A DNA stretch of 64,000 nucleotides from Paramagnetospirillum magneticum AMB-1 (GTDB lineage: Bacteria; Pseudomonadota; Alphaproteobacteria; Rhodospirillales; Magnetospirillaceae). The stretch spans positions 4,395,943 through 4,459,942 of the forward strand of contig NC_007626.1 in NCBI RefSeq assembly GCF_000009985.1. Reading direction: 5' to 3'. This document shows positions 16,668 to 24,117 of this stretch, one piece after another. A model generated the notes under the pieces. The model was not told the origin of the DNA. It did not search any database and saw only the letters and a program-made list of their open reading frames with translations. Numbering within the stretch: the first letter of the stretch is position 1; each line of letters opens with the position of its first letter. Position numbers and translations under genes: made by a program.

Positions 16668-16954
16668 GATCCGCCGCCGACGTTAAGCTTCTCGCGCAGC
16701 TGCTTGCCGGTCTTGAAGAAGGGAACCGCCTTGCCGTCCACCGACACCGTTTCGCCGGTGCGGGGATTGCGACCGACGCGCGGATCGCGCTTCTTCACCG
16801 AAAAGGCGCCGAAGCCCCGCAGCTCGACCCGGTCGCCCCGGGCCAGCGCCGAGGCGATCTCGTCGAAGATGGTGGTGACGATGCGCTCCACATCCCGCTG
16901 ATAGAGATGGGGATTGGCCTCGGCCAGGCGGGCGATCAGCTCCGACTTGGTCAT
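16664..16954 (-). CDS. ihfB: Integration host factor beta subunit
   Basis: 96 residues from the ATG at 16954, which lies 10 nt after AAGGA; a GTG at 16963 adds three residues but has no spacer. HU/IHF fold: TKSELIARLAEANPHL, RVELRGFGAFSVKKRDPRVG and the DNA-intercalating proline arm GRNPRTGE. The beta identity rests on the N-terminal sequence and the rpsA/ihfB/lapA-type context. It bends DNA in recombination, replication and transcription. Confidence 0.93.
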   Translation of the reverse strand: MTKSELIARLAEANPHLYQRDVERIVTTIFDEIASALARGDRVELRGFGAFSVKKRDPRVGRNPRTGETVSVDGKAVPFFKTGKQLREKLNVGGGS

Positions 16955-17061
16955 GGATTTCACGTCCTTGCTTGTGTTCCAGCTTGGGGGCCAGCATGCC
17001 GAAGCCCCCCGCCCCCGTCAAGCTCGACTCTGGGGGACAAGTCTCTGAGTGAGAACGATTT

Positions 17062-17556
17062 TTAGCTCTTGGGCTCGTCCTCGGGGGGCAGCACCACTTC
17101 CCAGGTGCCGTCCACCAGCCGGCAGGCCACCACCTGGCGGGAATAGGCGCTATCGGCCTCGCCGGTCTTCTGGGCCGACTGGATCAACCGGCGGCAGGCC
17201 CGCCCGCCGCCATCGGCCCAGCCCTCGCCCAGAGGCAGCACCGCGCCCTCCAGGCCGCGGGCCGCCCAACGGGCTTCCTTGCCGCTCTCCGCCGCCTCGA
17301 CGGTCGCCGCCGACCACAGCCGGTTGGGGTGCGGATCGAAATAGCCGCCGATCATGGTGCCCGCCGCCGCGCCAGCCACGGCGCCCACGGGGGTGAAGGT
17401 GCTGGCCAGATGGGGCGCGCCAATGGCCGCCGCCCGCCCGATGCCGCCGCCGACCACCGCACCGGCCCCGGCGCCCCACAACGCCCCCTCGGTGGGATTC
17501 TCGGCGCAGCCGCCAAGAGCCAGCAGGCACAGCAAAGCGGGGGCAAGTGAGCGCAT
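17062..17556 (-). CDS. Glycine-zipper lipoprotein
   Basis: 164 residues. Signal peptide with lipobox (LLCLLALGGC, lipid on Cys16), then a glycine-zipper segment (GALWGAGAGAVVGGGIGRAA and GAVAGAAAGTMIGGYF) like 17-kDa surface antigens, then a soluble C-terminal domain with two Cys. It is likely an outer-membrane or periplasmic lipoprotein of unknown function. The ATG follows the restored gpsA stop (17559-17561) by 2 bp, so it was probably an operon partner of gpsA. Confidence 0.75.
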   Translation of the reverse strand: MRSLAPALLCLLALGGCAENPTEGALWGAGAGAVVGGGIGRAAAIGAPHLASTFTPVGAVAGAAAGTMIGGYFDPHPNRLWSAATVEAAESGKEARWAARGLEGAVLPLGEGWADGGGRACRRLIQSAQKTGEADSAYSRQVVACRLVDGTWEVVLPPEDEPKS

Positions 17557-17558
17557 GG

Positions 17559-18549
17559 CTATAATCCTTCGTTGCGGAACGGCCGCGACAGCAGGGCGCG
17601 GATGGCGTCGTCCAAGCTTTGGCCACCATTGATCACCGCATCACCGCCGCCGAGATGGGCATCTCGACCCCGGTGCGCCCGGCCATGTCGACCACGGCGC
17701 CGGCGCTGTAGACGCCTTCGGTCACCGAATGGCGCTCGCCCAGGATGTCGGCCAGGGCGCGGCCCTCGCCCAGGGCGAAGCCCAGGAATAGTTGCGCGAC
17801 TGGGTGGACGAGGCGGTGAGGATCAGGTCGCCCAGACCCGACAGGCCCATCAGGGTCTCGGGCCGCCCGCCCTTGGCCATGGCCAGGCGGGTCATCTCGG
17901 CCAGCCCGCGGGTGATCAGGGCTGCGCGGGCATTGTCGCCCAGGCCGCGCCCCTCGACGATGCCGCAGGCGATGGCCAGCACGTTCTTGACGGCGCCCCC
18001 GATCTGAGCCCCCACCAGATCGTCGGACAGATAGGGGCGGAAGCTGGCGGTGCCCAGTGCCTCCACCAGCTTGCGGCCCAGTTCGGGCGCGGCGCAGGCC
18101 AGGGTGATGGCGGTGGGCAGGCCCCGCGCCACCTCGATGGCGAAGGTGGGGCCGGACAACACGGCGATGGGCGCCTGGGGCAGTTCGGCCGCGATTGCAT
18201 CCTGCATCAGGGCGCAGGTGGACAGCTCGATGCCCTTGGAACAGATGACGGCGGGAACACCGGCCCGCCAGTGCGGCGCCAGGGCGCGGGCGGCGGCGCG
18301 CAGGTGCTGGGCGGGCGACACCAGCAGCACCGCGTCGGCATCGGCCGCATCGGCCAGATCGACGGTGGCGCGCAAGGCGGGATCGAGATCGATTCCGGGC
18401 AGGAAGTCGGAGTTGACGTGGCGGACATTGATGTCGTCCACCACCTGGGGCTCGCGGGCCCACAGCACCACGTCGCGCCCCGCCCGCCGGGCGGTCAGCG
18501 CCAATGCCGTTCCCCATGCCCCTCCGCCGATCACACCGACTTTTTTCAT
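17559..18549 (-). pseudogene. gpsA: Glycerol-3-phosphate dehydrogenase GpsA, interrupted by two frameshifts
   Basis: The NAD(P)+-dependent enzyme makes sn-glycerol-3-phosphate for phospholipids. The ATG at 18549 starts MKKVGVIGGGAWGTALAL, and the first frame is intact through KGGRPETLMGLSGLGDLILT. At about 17785 one base is missing (TTCCTGGG where TTCCCTGGG restores the frame) and homology moves to the next frame (FALGEGRALADILGERHSVT). Near 17643 a second base is missing, and homology resumes as AVINGGQSLDDAIRALLSRP, ending at TAG 17559-17561. Restoring both gives 330 residues, the normal length. It is either a decayed gene or sequencing error in a normally important gene. Confidence 0.85.
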
Positions 18550-18607
18550 GAAGCCCCCGCCATTGCCGTCCCCCGGTTTACCCCGATGGCGGAGCGCGGG
18601 CAAGCGA

Positions 18608-18847
18608 TCACAGCGTCTTGTGGGTTCCGTCGCAGAGCGGCGGCGCCTTGCTGGCCTTGCAGCCGCAGAAATAAGCGGTGCCCGCCTTGTCCGGCGTATA
18701 GGCCACCGGGGCGAGGCCGGTTCCCTTGTGGCTGCCGTCGCAGAAGGGCTGAGCCTTGGAGCGGCCGCAGGCGCACCAGTGGTAAGTCTTGCCCGCCTCG
18801 ACGGTAACGGGATAGGGCGCCTTCTGGGCGATGACGGGATCGGTCAT
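18608..18847 (-). CDS. Double CDGSH iron-sulfur protein
   Basis: 79 residues from the ATG at 18847, with GGAG 8 nt upstream. Two CDGSH-type motifs (CACGRSKAQPFCDGSHKG and CGCKASKAPPLCDGTHK), each supplying three Cys and one His for a 2Fe-2S cluster. Similar small tandem-CDGSH proteins are redox or Fe-S transfer proteins of uncertain partner. No membrane anchor. It stands alone between gpsA and a chemoreceptor gene. Confidence 0.93.
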   Translation of the reverse strand: MTDPVIAQKAPYPVTVEAGKTYHWCACGRSKAQPFCDGSHKGTGLAPVAYTPDKAGTAYFCGCKASKAPPLCDGTHKTL

Positions 18848-18905
18848 GGGCGCATCTCCTCTCTGCCGCAGCCCCATACATGGGCATGCGGCAGAGGGGA
18901 AACAA

Positions 18906-20204
18906 TCAGGCGGCCTGCCCCTTGATCTTGGCGATGAAGCCGCCGATCTGGGCTTCCAGGTCGTCGGCCCGCGCCGCCAGGCTGGCGGCGGCGGCGGAGA
19001 TCTCGCGGGCCTCCTGGTCGGTGGTCTCGGCGGTATCCTTCACATAGGCCACCGCCTCGGACACCGACGCGGTGCCGGTAGCGGCCTCCTGGACATTGCG
19101 CGAGATTTCCATGGTCACCGCGTTCTGCTCCTCCACGGCGCCGGCCACGGCGGTGGAGGTCTCCTGGATGGTGCCGACGATCTGGGCGATCTCGCGGATG
19201 GCGGCGGCGGCGCCTTCCGAGGCCAGTTGGATCTGGCTGACATGGGCCGAGATTTCCTCGGTGGCCCGGGCGGTCTGGTTGGCGAGGGTCTTGACCTCGT
19301 TGGCCACCACGGCAAAACCTTTCCCCGCCTCGCCCGCCCGCGCCGCCTCGATGGTGGCGTTGAGCGCCAGCAGATTGGTCTGCGACGCGATGTCCTGAAT
19401 GAGGGACAGCACCGAGCCGATCTGGGCGGCGGCATGACCCAGGTCCTGCACCGTCTGGTCGGTGCGCTGGGCGGTGACCATGGCCTCGGACGAAATGGCC
19501 GTGGCGCGGGTGGTCTGCATGTTGATCTCGCCGAAAGACGCGGCAAGCTCCTCGGCGGCGCCGGCCACCGACTGGACGTTGACCGAGGCCTCCTCGGCGG
19601 CGGCGGCCGAGGTCATGGCCTGCTCGACGGTCTGGGTGGCGTTGTTCATCAGCCGGTCCGAGCTTTGGCGCAGCTGGGTCGAGGCGGACGACACCTCCTG
19701 CACCAGGACACGGACATTCTGCTCGGCGAAGTTCAACGCGTCGGCGTCCCGCCCCTTCATCAGATCCAGGGAGGTGTTGATGATCCCGGCATAGCGGGCA
19801 AAGTCGCCGCGCAAGCCGGTCGGAATGATCTTGCGGAAGTACTGCCGCTGGTTGGCGTGCTCCATGGCCGCCTGGGATTCGCGGCAATAGGCCTCGGTCA
19901 GGTCCAGCAGCCGGTTGATGGAGCGCAGCATCTGGCCGATATTGCCCTGGCCCTTGATGTCCATGATGCGGACGCCGAGATTGCCCTGGGCGGCGGCGGC
20001 GCAGACCTGGGCGGCCTTTTCGATGCTGGCGTTGCTGCGGTTGAGCAGGCCGACGGGGATCCAGGCCGGGATGGCCAGGACCACGGCAAAGCCCGCCGCC
20101 ACCCAGTTCTGCAGCAGCAGGGCGACGAGAACCAGGGCAAGGGCCAGCCCGAAGGTGATCTGGCAGGCCCGCCGGGCCTTAGAGACCGAGGACAAATTCT
20201 GCAT
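18906..20204 (-). CDS. Chemoreceptor lacking a periplasmic domain (partner of the PAS protein)
   Basis: 432 residues. Two close membrane helices (ITFGLALALVLVALLLQNWV and FAVVLAIPAWIPVGLL) with almost no periplasmic loop, a HAMP-like linker, then the signalling domain with IASQTNLLALNATIEAARAG. This resembles Aer after removal of its PAS domain. The gene starts 26 bp inside the end of the upstream PAS-only gene, so the two together probably make an aerotaxis or energy sensor from separate chains. Confidence 0.9.
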   Translation of the reverse strand: MQNLSSVSKARRACQITFGLALALVLVALLLQNWVAAGFAVVLAIPAWIPVGLLNRSNASIEKAAQVCAAAAQGNLGVRIMDIKGQGNIGQMLRSINRLLDLTEAYCRESQAAMEHANQRQYFRKIIPTGLRGDFARYAGIINTSLDLMKGRDADALNFAEQNVRVLVQEVSSASTQLRQSSDRLMNNATQTVEQAMTSAAAAEEASVNVQSVAGAAEELAASFGEINMQTTRATAISSEAMVTAQRTDQTVQDLGHAAAQIGSVLSLIQDIASQTNLLALNATIEAARAGEAGKGFAVVANEVKTLANQTARATEEISAHVSQIQLASEGAAAAIREIAQIVGTIQETSTAVAGAVEEQNAVTMEISRNVQEAATGTASVSEAVAYVKDTAETTDQEAREISAAAASLAARADDLEAQIGGFIAKIKGQAA

Positions 20205-20703
20205 AGGGCTTTCCTTCGCGCTTCAACTGGTCGACCAGGGCGGCGAACGCCGCCTCCATGCCCTGCTTGCGGTCGGCGGCGGCCTCCTCGATCTTCAGCA
20301 GGCTCTGGTACAGGGGCTGAACTTTGGCAAGCGCGTCGCGACGCGGCACGCGGCGATTGGAATGGTAGCCGACGATCTGGCCGTCGGGACCGAAATCCGG
20401 GGTGACGTGGGCCAGGACCCAGTAATGCTCGCCGGTCTTGGCCAGATTGACCACATAGGCGAACAGTTCCTTGCCCGAGGCGATGGTGTCCCACAGCAGC
20501 TTGAACACGCAGCGCGGCATCTCGGGATGCCGGATCATGCTGTGCGGCTGGCCGATCAGTTCGGCCTCGGTGAAGCCCGAAACGCTGAGGAACACGTCGT
20601 TCACATAGGTGAGACGCCCTTTGGTATCGGTCTTGCTGACGATGATTTCGTCCTCGGCGAAAGTCCGCTCTTTTCCCGATGGCTGAATGGTCCTGCTACT
20701 CAC
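20179..20703 (-). CDS. Aer-like PAS sensor protein
   Basis: 174 residues, GTG start after a G-rich Shine-Dalgarno. The PAS domain (DEIIVSKTDTKGRLTYVNDV, then GFTEAELIGQPHSMIRHPEM and GEHYWVLAHVTPDF) closely follows the FAD-binding PAS of Aer aerotaxis receptors. A short helical tail replaces the membrane and HAMP part. It overlaps the following chemoreceptor gene by 26 bp. FAD binding is inferred from family resemblance. Confidence 0.88.
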   Translation of the reverse strand: MSSRTIQPSGKERTFAEDEIIVSKTDTKGRLTYVNDVFLSVSGFTEAELIGQPHSMIRHPEMPRCVFKLLWDTIASGKELFAYVVNLAKTGEHYWVLAHVTPDFGPDGQIVGYHSNRRVPRRDALAKVQPLYQSLLKIEEAAADRKQGMEAAFAALVDQLKREGKPYAEFVLGL

Positions 20704-21029
20704 TCGCCTACCCCCCCCTTACGACGTAGTTCCCGCACACCCTGTCATGAGAATAGATATCAACAGGATAATAACAAATCAACACGCTCCGTGTATCTTC
20801 GTATTTCTTTCGTTTAAAATTTCTTTCCACTCGCTTGGCGAGAACGCGCCTTCAACTCAGCGGATAACCCCATGTCGCGGCATGCAGCCCGAGGTTCCCC
20901 GCCGGTCCGGCGGCGCGGCGACCGCCGGACCGGCCAAGAAAACCGTCCTCACCACAAAATCTCTCCTCAGGGGCGGCGCTTTCTGCTTTATTGGCGCCTT
21001 TCCGCCGCCCAAGGTCCAGAAACAACGCC
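20704..21029 (+). promoter_or_regulatory. 326-bp region between the divergent PAS gene and trpB
   Basis: No gene is seen. The left ~130 bp is AT-rich and probably holds the divergent promoters, but I could not assign them. At 20901-20934 a 13-bp perfect hairpin (GCCGGTCCGGCGG with its complement, loop 8 nt) lies ~95 bp before trpB without a T-run. The only leader reading frame, from the ATG at 20871, has a single Trp codon, so a classical trp attenuator is not supported. Confidence 0.45.
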
Positions 21030-22253
21030 ATGCAAAGCCTGAACACCTACCGCGCGGGTCCCGACGAACGCGGCCATTTCGGCATCTTCGGCGGCCGTTA
21101 CGTGGCCGAAACCCTGATGCCCCTCATTCTCGAGGTGGAGAAGGCCTACGCCGCGGCCAAGGCCGATCCAGCCTTCCAGGCCGAGTTCCGCCGGCTGCTG
21201 TCCCAATACGTGGGACGCCCCAATCCGCTGTACTTCGCGCCGCGCCTGACCCAGGCCTTCGGCGGCGCCAAGGTGTTCCTGAAGCGCGAGGACCTCAACC
21301 ACACCGGCGCCCACAAGATCAACAACTGCATCGGCCAGATCCTGCTGGCCCGGCGCATGGGCAAGCAGCGCATCATCGCCGAGACCGGGGCCGGCCAGCA
21401 CGGCGTGGCCACCGCCACCGTCTGCGCCCTGTTCGGCATGCAATGCGTCATCTACATGGGCTCCACCGACATCGAGCGGCAGATGCCCAACGTCTACCGC
21501 ATGAAGCTGCTGGGCGCCGAGGTCCGTCCGGTCACCAGCGGCGCCGCGACCCTCAAGGACGCCATGAACGACGCGTTGCGCGACTGGGTCTCCAACGTCG
21601 CCGACACCTATTACCTGATCGGCACGGTGGCCGGGCCGCACCCCTACCCCGCCATGGTCCGCGACTTCCAGTCGGTGATCGGCGAGGAAGCGCGCGAGCA
21701 GATGCAGGCCCAGGAAGGCCGCCTGCCCGATTCGCTGGTGGCCTGCATCGGCGGCGGCTCCAACGCCATGGGCCTGTTCCATCCCTTCCTCGACGACAGC
21801 AGCGTGCGCATCATCGGCGTCGAAGCGGCCGGTCACGGCCTGGACAAGCTGCACGCCGCCAGCCTGACCGGCGGCAAGCCGGGGGTGCTGCACGGCAACC
21901 GCACCTATCTGCTGCAGGATGCCGACGGCCAGATCGCCGAGGCCCATTCCATCTCGGCAGGCCTCGACTATCCCGGTATCGGGCCCGAACATTCCTGGCT
22001 GCACGAAAGCGGCCGGGTGGAATACGTCTCGGTCACCGATGACGAGGCCGTGGCCGCCTTCCAGCAATGCACCCGCCTGGAGGGCATCATTCCGGCGCTG
22101 GAATCCAGCCACGCCATCGCCTACGCCTCGAAGATCGCCCCCGCCCTGCCCAAGGACCACCTGATGGTGGTCAACCTGTCCGGACGCGGCGACAAGGACG
22201 TCAGCACCATCGCCAAGGCGCTGGGCGACGAGCACCTGGGAGGACTCGTCTGA
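21030..22253 (+). CDS. trpB: Tryptophan synthase beta chain
   Basis: TrpB joins indole and serine to make tryptophan with PLP. 407 residues from the ATG at 21030; the frame is open 39 bp further upstream, but without family match. The PLP lysine is in the motif LKREDLNHTGAHKINNCIGQ, and phosphate binding is at GGGSNAMGLF. The stop overlaps the trpA start as TGATG, giving coupled alpha and beta subunits. Confidence 0.97.
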   Translation: MQSLNTYRAGPDERGHFGIFGGRYVAETLMPLILEVEKAYAAAKADPAFQAEFRRLLSQYVGRPNPLYFAPRLTQAFGGAKVFLKREDLNHTGAHKINNCIGQILLARRMGKQRIIAETGAGQHGVATATVCALFGMQCVIYMGSTDIERQMPNVYRMKLLGAEVRPVTSGAATLKDAMNDALRDWVSNVADTYYLIGTVAGPHPYPAMVRDFQSVIGEEAREQMQAQEGRLPDSLVACIGGGSNAMGLFHPFLDDSSVRIIGVEAAGHGLDKLHAASLTGGKPGVLHGNRTYLLQDADGQIAEAHSISAGLDYPGIGPEHSWLHESGRVEYVSVTDDEAVAAFQQCTRLEGIIPALESSHAIAYASKIAPALPKDHLMVVNLSGRGDKDVSTIAKALGDEHLGGLV

Positions 22254-23062
22254 TGTCGCGCATTGCCAAGCGTTTCGCCAAGCTCAAGGCCGAGAACCGC
22301 GCCGCCCTGGTGACCTTCATCACCGCCGGCGACCCCGACCACGCCACCAGCCAGGCCCTGCTCGACGGCATGCCGGCGGCGGGCGCCGACATCATCGAGC
22401 TGGGCATGCCCTTCACCGATCCCATGGCCGACGGCCCCGCTATCCAGCTGGCGGCGGGCCGCGCCCTGGCGGCGGGCGGATCGCTCCGCCAGACGCTGGA
22501 GATGGTCGAAGCCTTCCGCAAGACCGATGCCGAGACGCCGATCATCCTGATGGGCTACTACAATCCCGTCTATGCCTGGGGTGCGGAGAAATTCGCCGCC
22601 GACGCCGCCAAGGCCGGAGTGGACGGGCTGATCATCGTCGACCTGCCGCCCGAGGAGGCCGACGAACTGGTGCCGTTCCTGCGCCAGGCCGGCATCGACT
22701 TCATCGTGCTGACCACCCCCACCAGCGATGACGCCCGCCTGCCCGTGGTGCTGGCCAATGCATCGGGCTTCGTCTACTACGTGTCCATCGCCGGCATCAC
22801 CGGCACCGCCTCGGCGGCCCAATCGGCCATCGACGAGGCGGTCGCCCGCATCCGCCGCCATACCGGCCTGCCGGTCTGCGTCGGCTTCGGCATCAAGGAC
22901 CCCGCCCAGGCGGCCGAAGTGGCACGCGTCGCCGACGGCGCGGTGGTGGGCTCGGCCATCGTTTCGGTGCTGGCCGACAATATCGGAAAGCCCGGCGCCG
23001 TTTCCGCCCCGCTGGCCCTGGTCAAAGACCTGGCCGCCGGTGTGCGCGGCGCCCGGAACTAG
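22253..23062 (+). CDS. trpA: Tryptophan synthase alpha chain
   Basis: TrpA cleaves indole-3-glycerol phosphate and channels indole to TrpB. 269 residues. The catalytic Glu is in ADIIELGMPFTDPMADGPAI and the Asp in LIIVDLPPEE; YYVSIAGITG and VCVGFGIKDP follow. The start overlaps the trpB stop, and accD begins 11 bp after the stop. The frame is open upstream to 22067, but that part is trpB sequence in another frame. Confidence 0.97.
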   Translation: MSRIAKRFAKLKAENRAALVTFITAGDPDHATSQALLDGMPAAGADIIELGMPFTDPMADGPAIQLAAGRALAAGGSLRQTLEMVEAFRKTDAETPIILMGYYNPVYAWGAEKFAADAAKAGVDGLIIVDLPPEEADELVPFLRQAGIDFIVLTTPTSDDARLPVVLANASGFVYYVSIAGITGTASAAQSAIDEAVARIRRHTGLPVCVGFGIKDPAQAAEVARVADGAVVGSAIVSVLADNIGKPGAVSAPLALVKDLAAGVRGARN

Positions 23063-23073
23063 GAGCATTTTCC

Positions 23074-24000
23074 ATGAATTGGCTGACCAATCTCGACAAC
23101 ACCCGGCGTTCGCTGAAAGAGCGCCTGATCGGTCTGGTGGCGCCCAAGGAGGTGCCCGACAACCTGTGGCTCAAATGCCCGGGCTGCGGCCACATGATTT
23201 TTCACCGCGACCTGGAGAAGTCCCTGAACGTCTGCCAGCATTGCGGCCATCACCTGCGGCTTTCGGTCAAGAAGCGCCTCGGCATGCTGTTCGATGACGG
23301 CCAGTTCCAGCGCATCGAACTGCCCAAGGTCGCCGACGACCCGCTGAAGTTCAAGGACCAGAAGCGCTATTCCGACCGGCTCAAGGACACCCGTTCCAAG
23401 ACCGGTGAGACCGACGCCATCGTGGTGGCCCACGGCCGCATGGGCGGCATGAACGTGGTGGCGGCCTGCTTCAACTTTGACTTCCAGGGCGGCTCCATGG
23501 GCGTCGCGGTGGGCGAGGGCATCGTGGCGGCGGCCGAGCTGGCGGTGCTGCAGGATGCGCCGCTGATCGTCATTCCCGCCTCGGGCGGCGCCCGCATGCA
23601 GGAAGGCATCCTGTCGCTGATGCAGATGGCCAGGACCACCGTGGCGGTGGACAAGGTCAAGGAGAAGCGGCTGCCCTATATCGTGCTGCTGACCGATCCC
23701 ACCACCGGCGGCGTCTCGGCCAGCTTCGCCATGCTGGGCGACATCGCCATCGCCGAGCCCGGGGCGGTGATCGGCTTCGCCGGTGCCCGCGTCATCGAAA
23801 GTACCATCCGCGAGAAGCTGCCCGAAGGCTTCCAGAAGGCGGAATACCTGCTGGAGCACGGCATGGTCGACATGGTGGTGCCGCGCCGCGACCTGCGCGC
23901 CACCATGATCCGCATCCTGTCGCTGTTGAAGAACCGCGGGGCGGCCGGCGACCTGCTGTCCCTGCCCATCGATACCCCCGACGCCGTCGATCAGGACTGA
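23074..24000 (+). CDS. accD: Acetyl-CoA carboxylase carboxyltransferase subunit beta
   Basis: First committed step of fatty acid synthesis, together with AccA. 308 residues: an N-terminal four-Cys zinc ribbon (CPGCGHM and CQHCGHH), then the crotonase-like carboxyltransferase domain with PLIVIPASGGARMQEGILSL and LTDPTTGGVSASFAMLGD. Shares the trpBA transcript by spacing. In relatives folC usually follows directly; here a kinase gene lies between. Confidence 0.97.
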   Translation: MNWLTNLDNTRRSLKERLIGLVAPKEVPDNLWLKCPGCGHMIFHRDLEKSLNVCQHCGHHLRLSVKKRLGMLFDDGQFQRIELPKVADDPLKFKDQKRYSDRLKDTRSKTGETDAIVVAHGRMGGMNVVAACFNFDFQGGSMGVAVGEGIVAAAELAVLQDAPLIVIPASGGARMQEGILSLMQMARTTVAVDKVKEKRLPYIVLLTDPTTGGVSASFAMLGDIAIAEPGAVIGFAGARVIESTIREKLPEGFQKAEYLLEHGMVDMVVPRRDLRATMIRILSLLKNRGAAGDLLSLPIDTPDAVDQD

Positions 24001-24040
24001 GCGGAGCGTCACGGGACTGGAATTCCCGGGTGCGGCCCCT

Positions 24041-24084
24041 TATACTAGCGCGAAGGTAATACCGAGGCCCTGGGCCTCGGTATT
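24041..24084 (+). promoter_or_regulatory. -10-like box followed by a 27-bp palindrome
   Basis: TATACT at 24041-24046, then a 13+1+13 perfect palindrome at 24058-24084 (AATACCGAGGCCC and its complement) ending 33 bp before the kinase start. As RNA it is a strong hairpin and may terminate accD transcripts (weak T content follows). As DNA it sits where an operator for the kinase gene would be. Confidence 0.5.
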
Positions 24085-24117
24085 GTCGTTTGTGGGCGTG
24101 TCTGCGAGGTCCCCGCC

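Noticed and set aside
20871..21029. Trp leader peptide and attenuator before trpB
   Set aside because: The leader frame contains only one Trp codon and the strong hairpin has no T-run; no alternative antiterminator pairing was evident.
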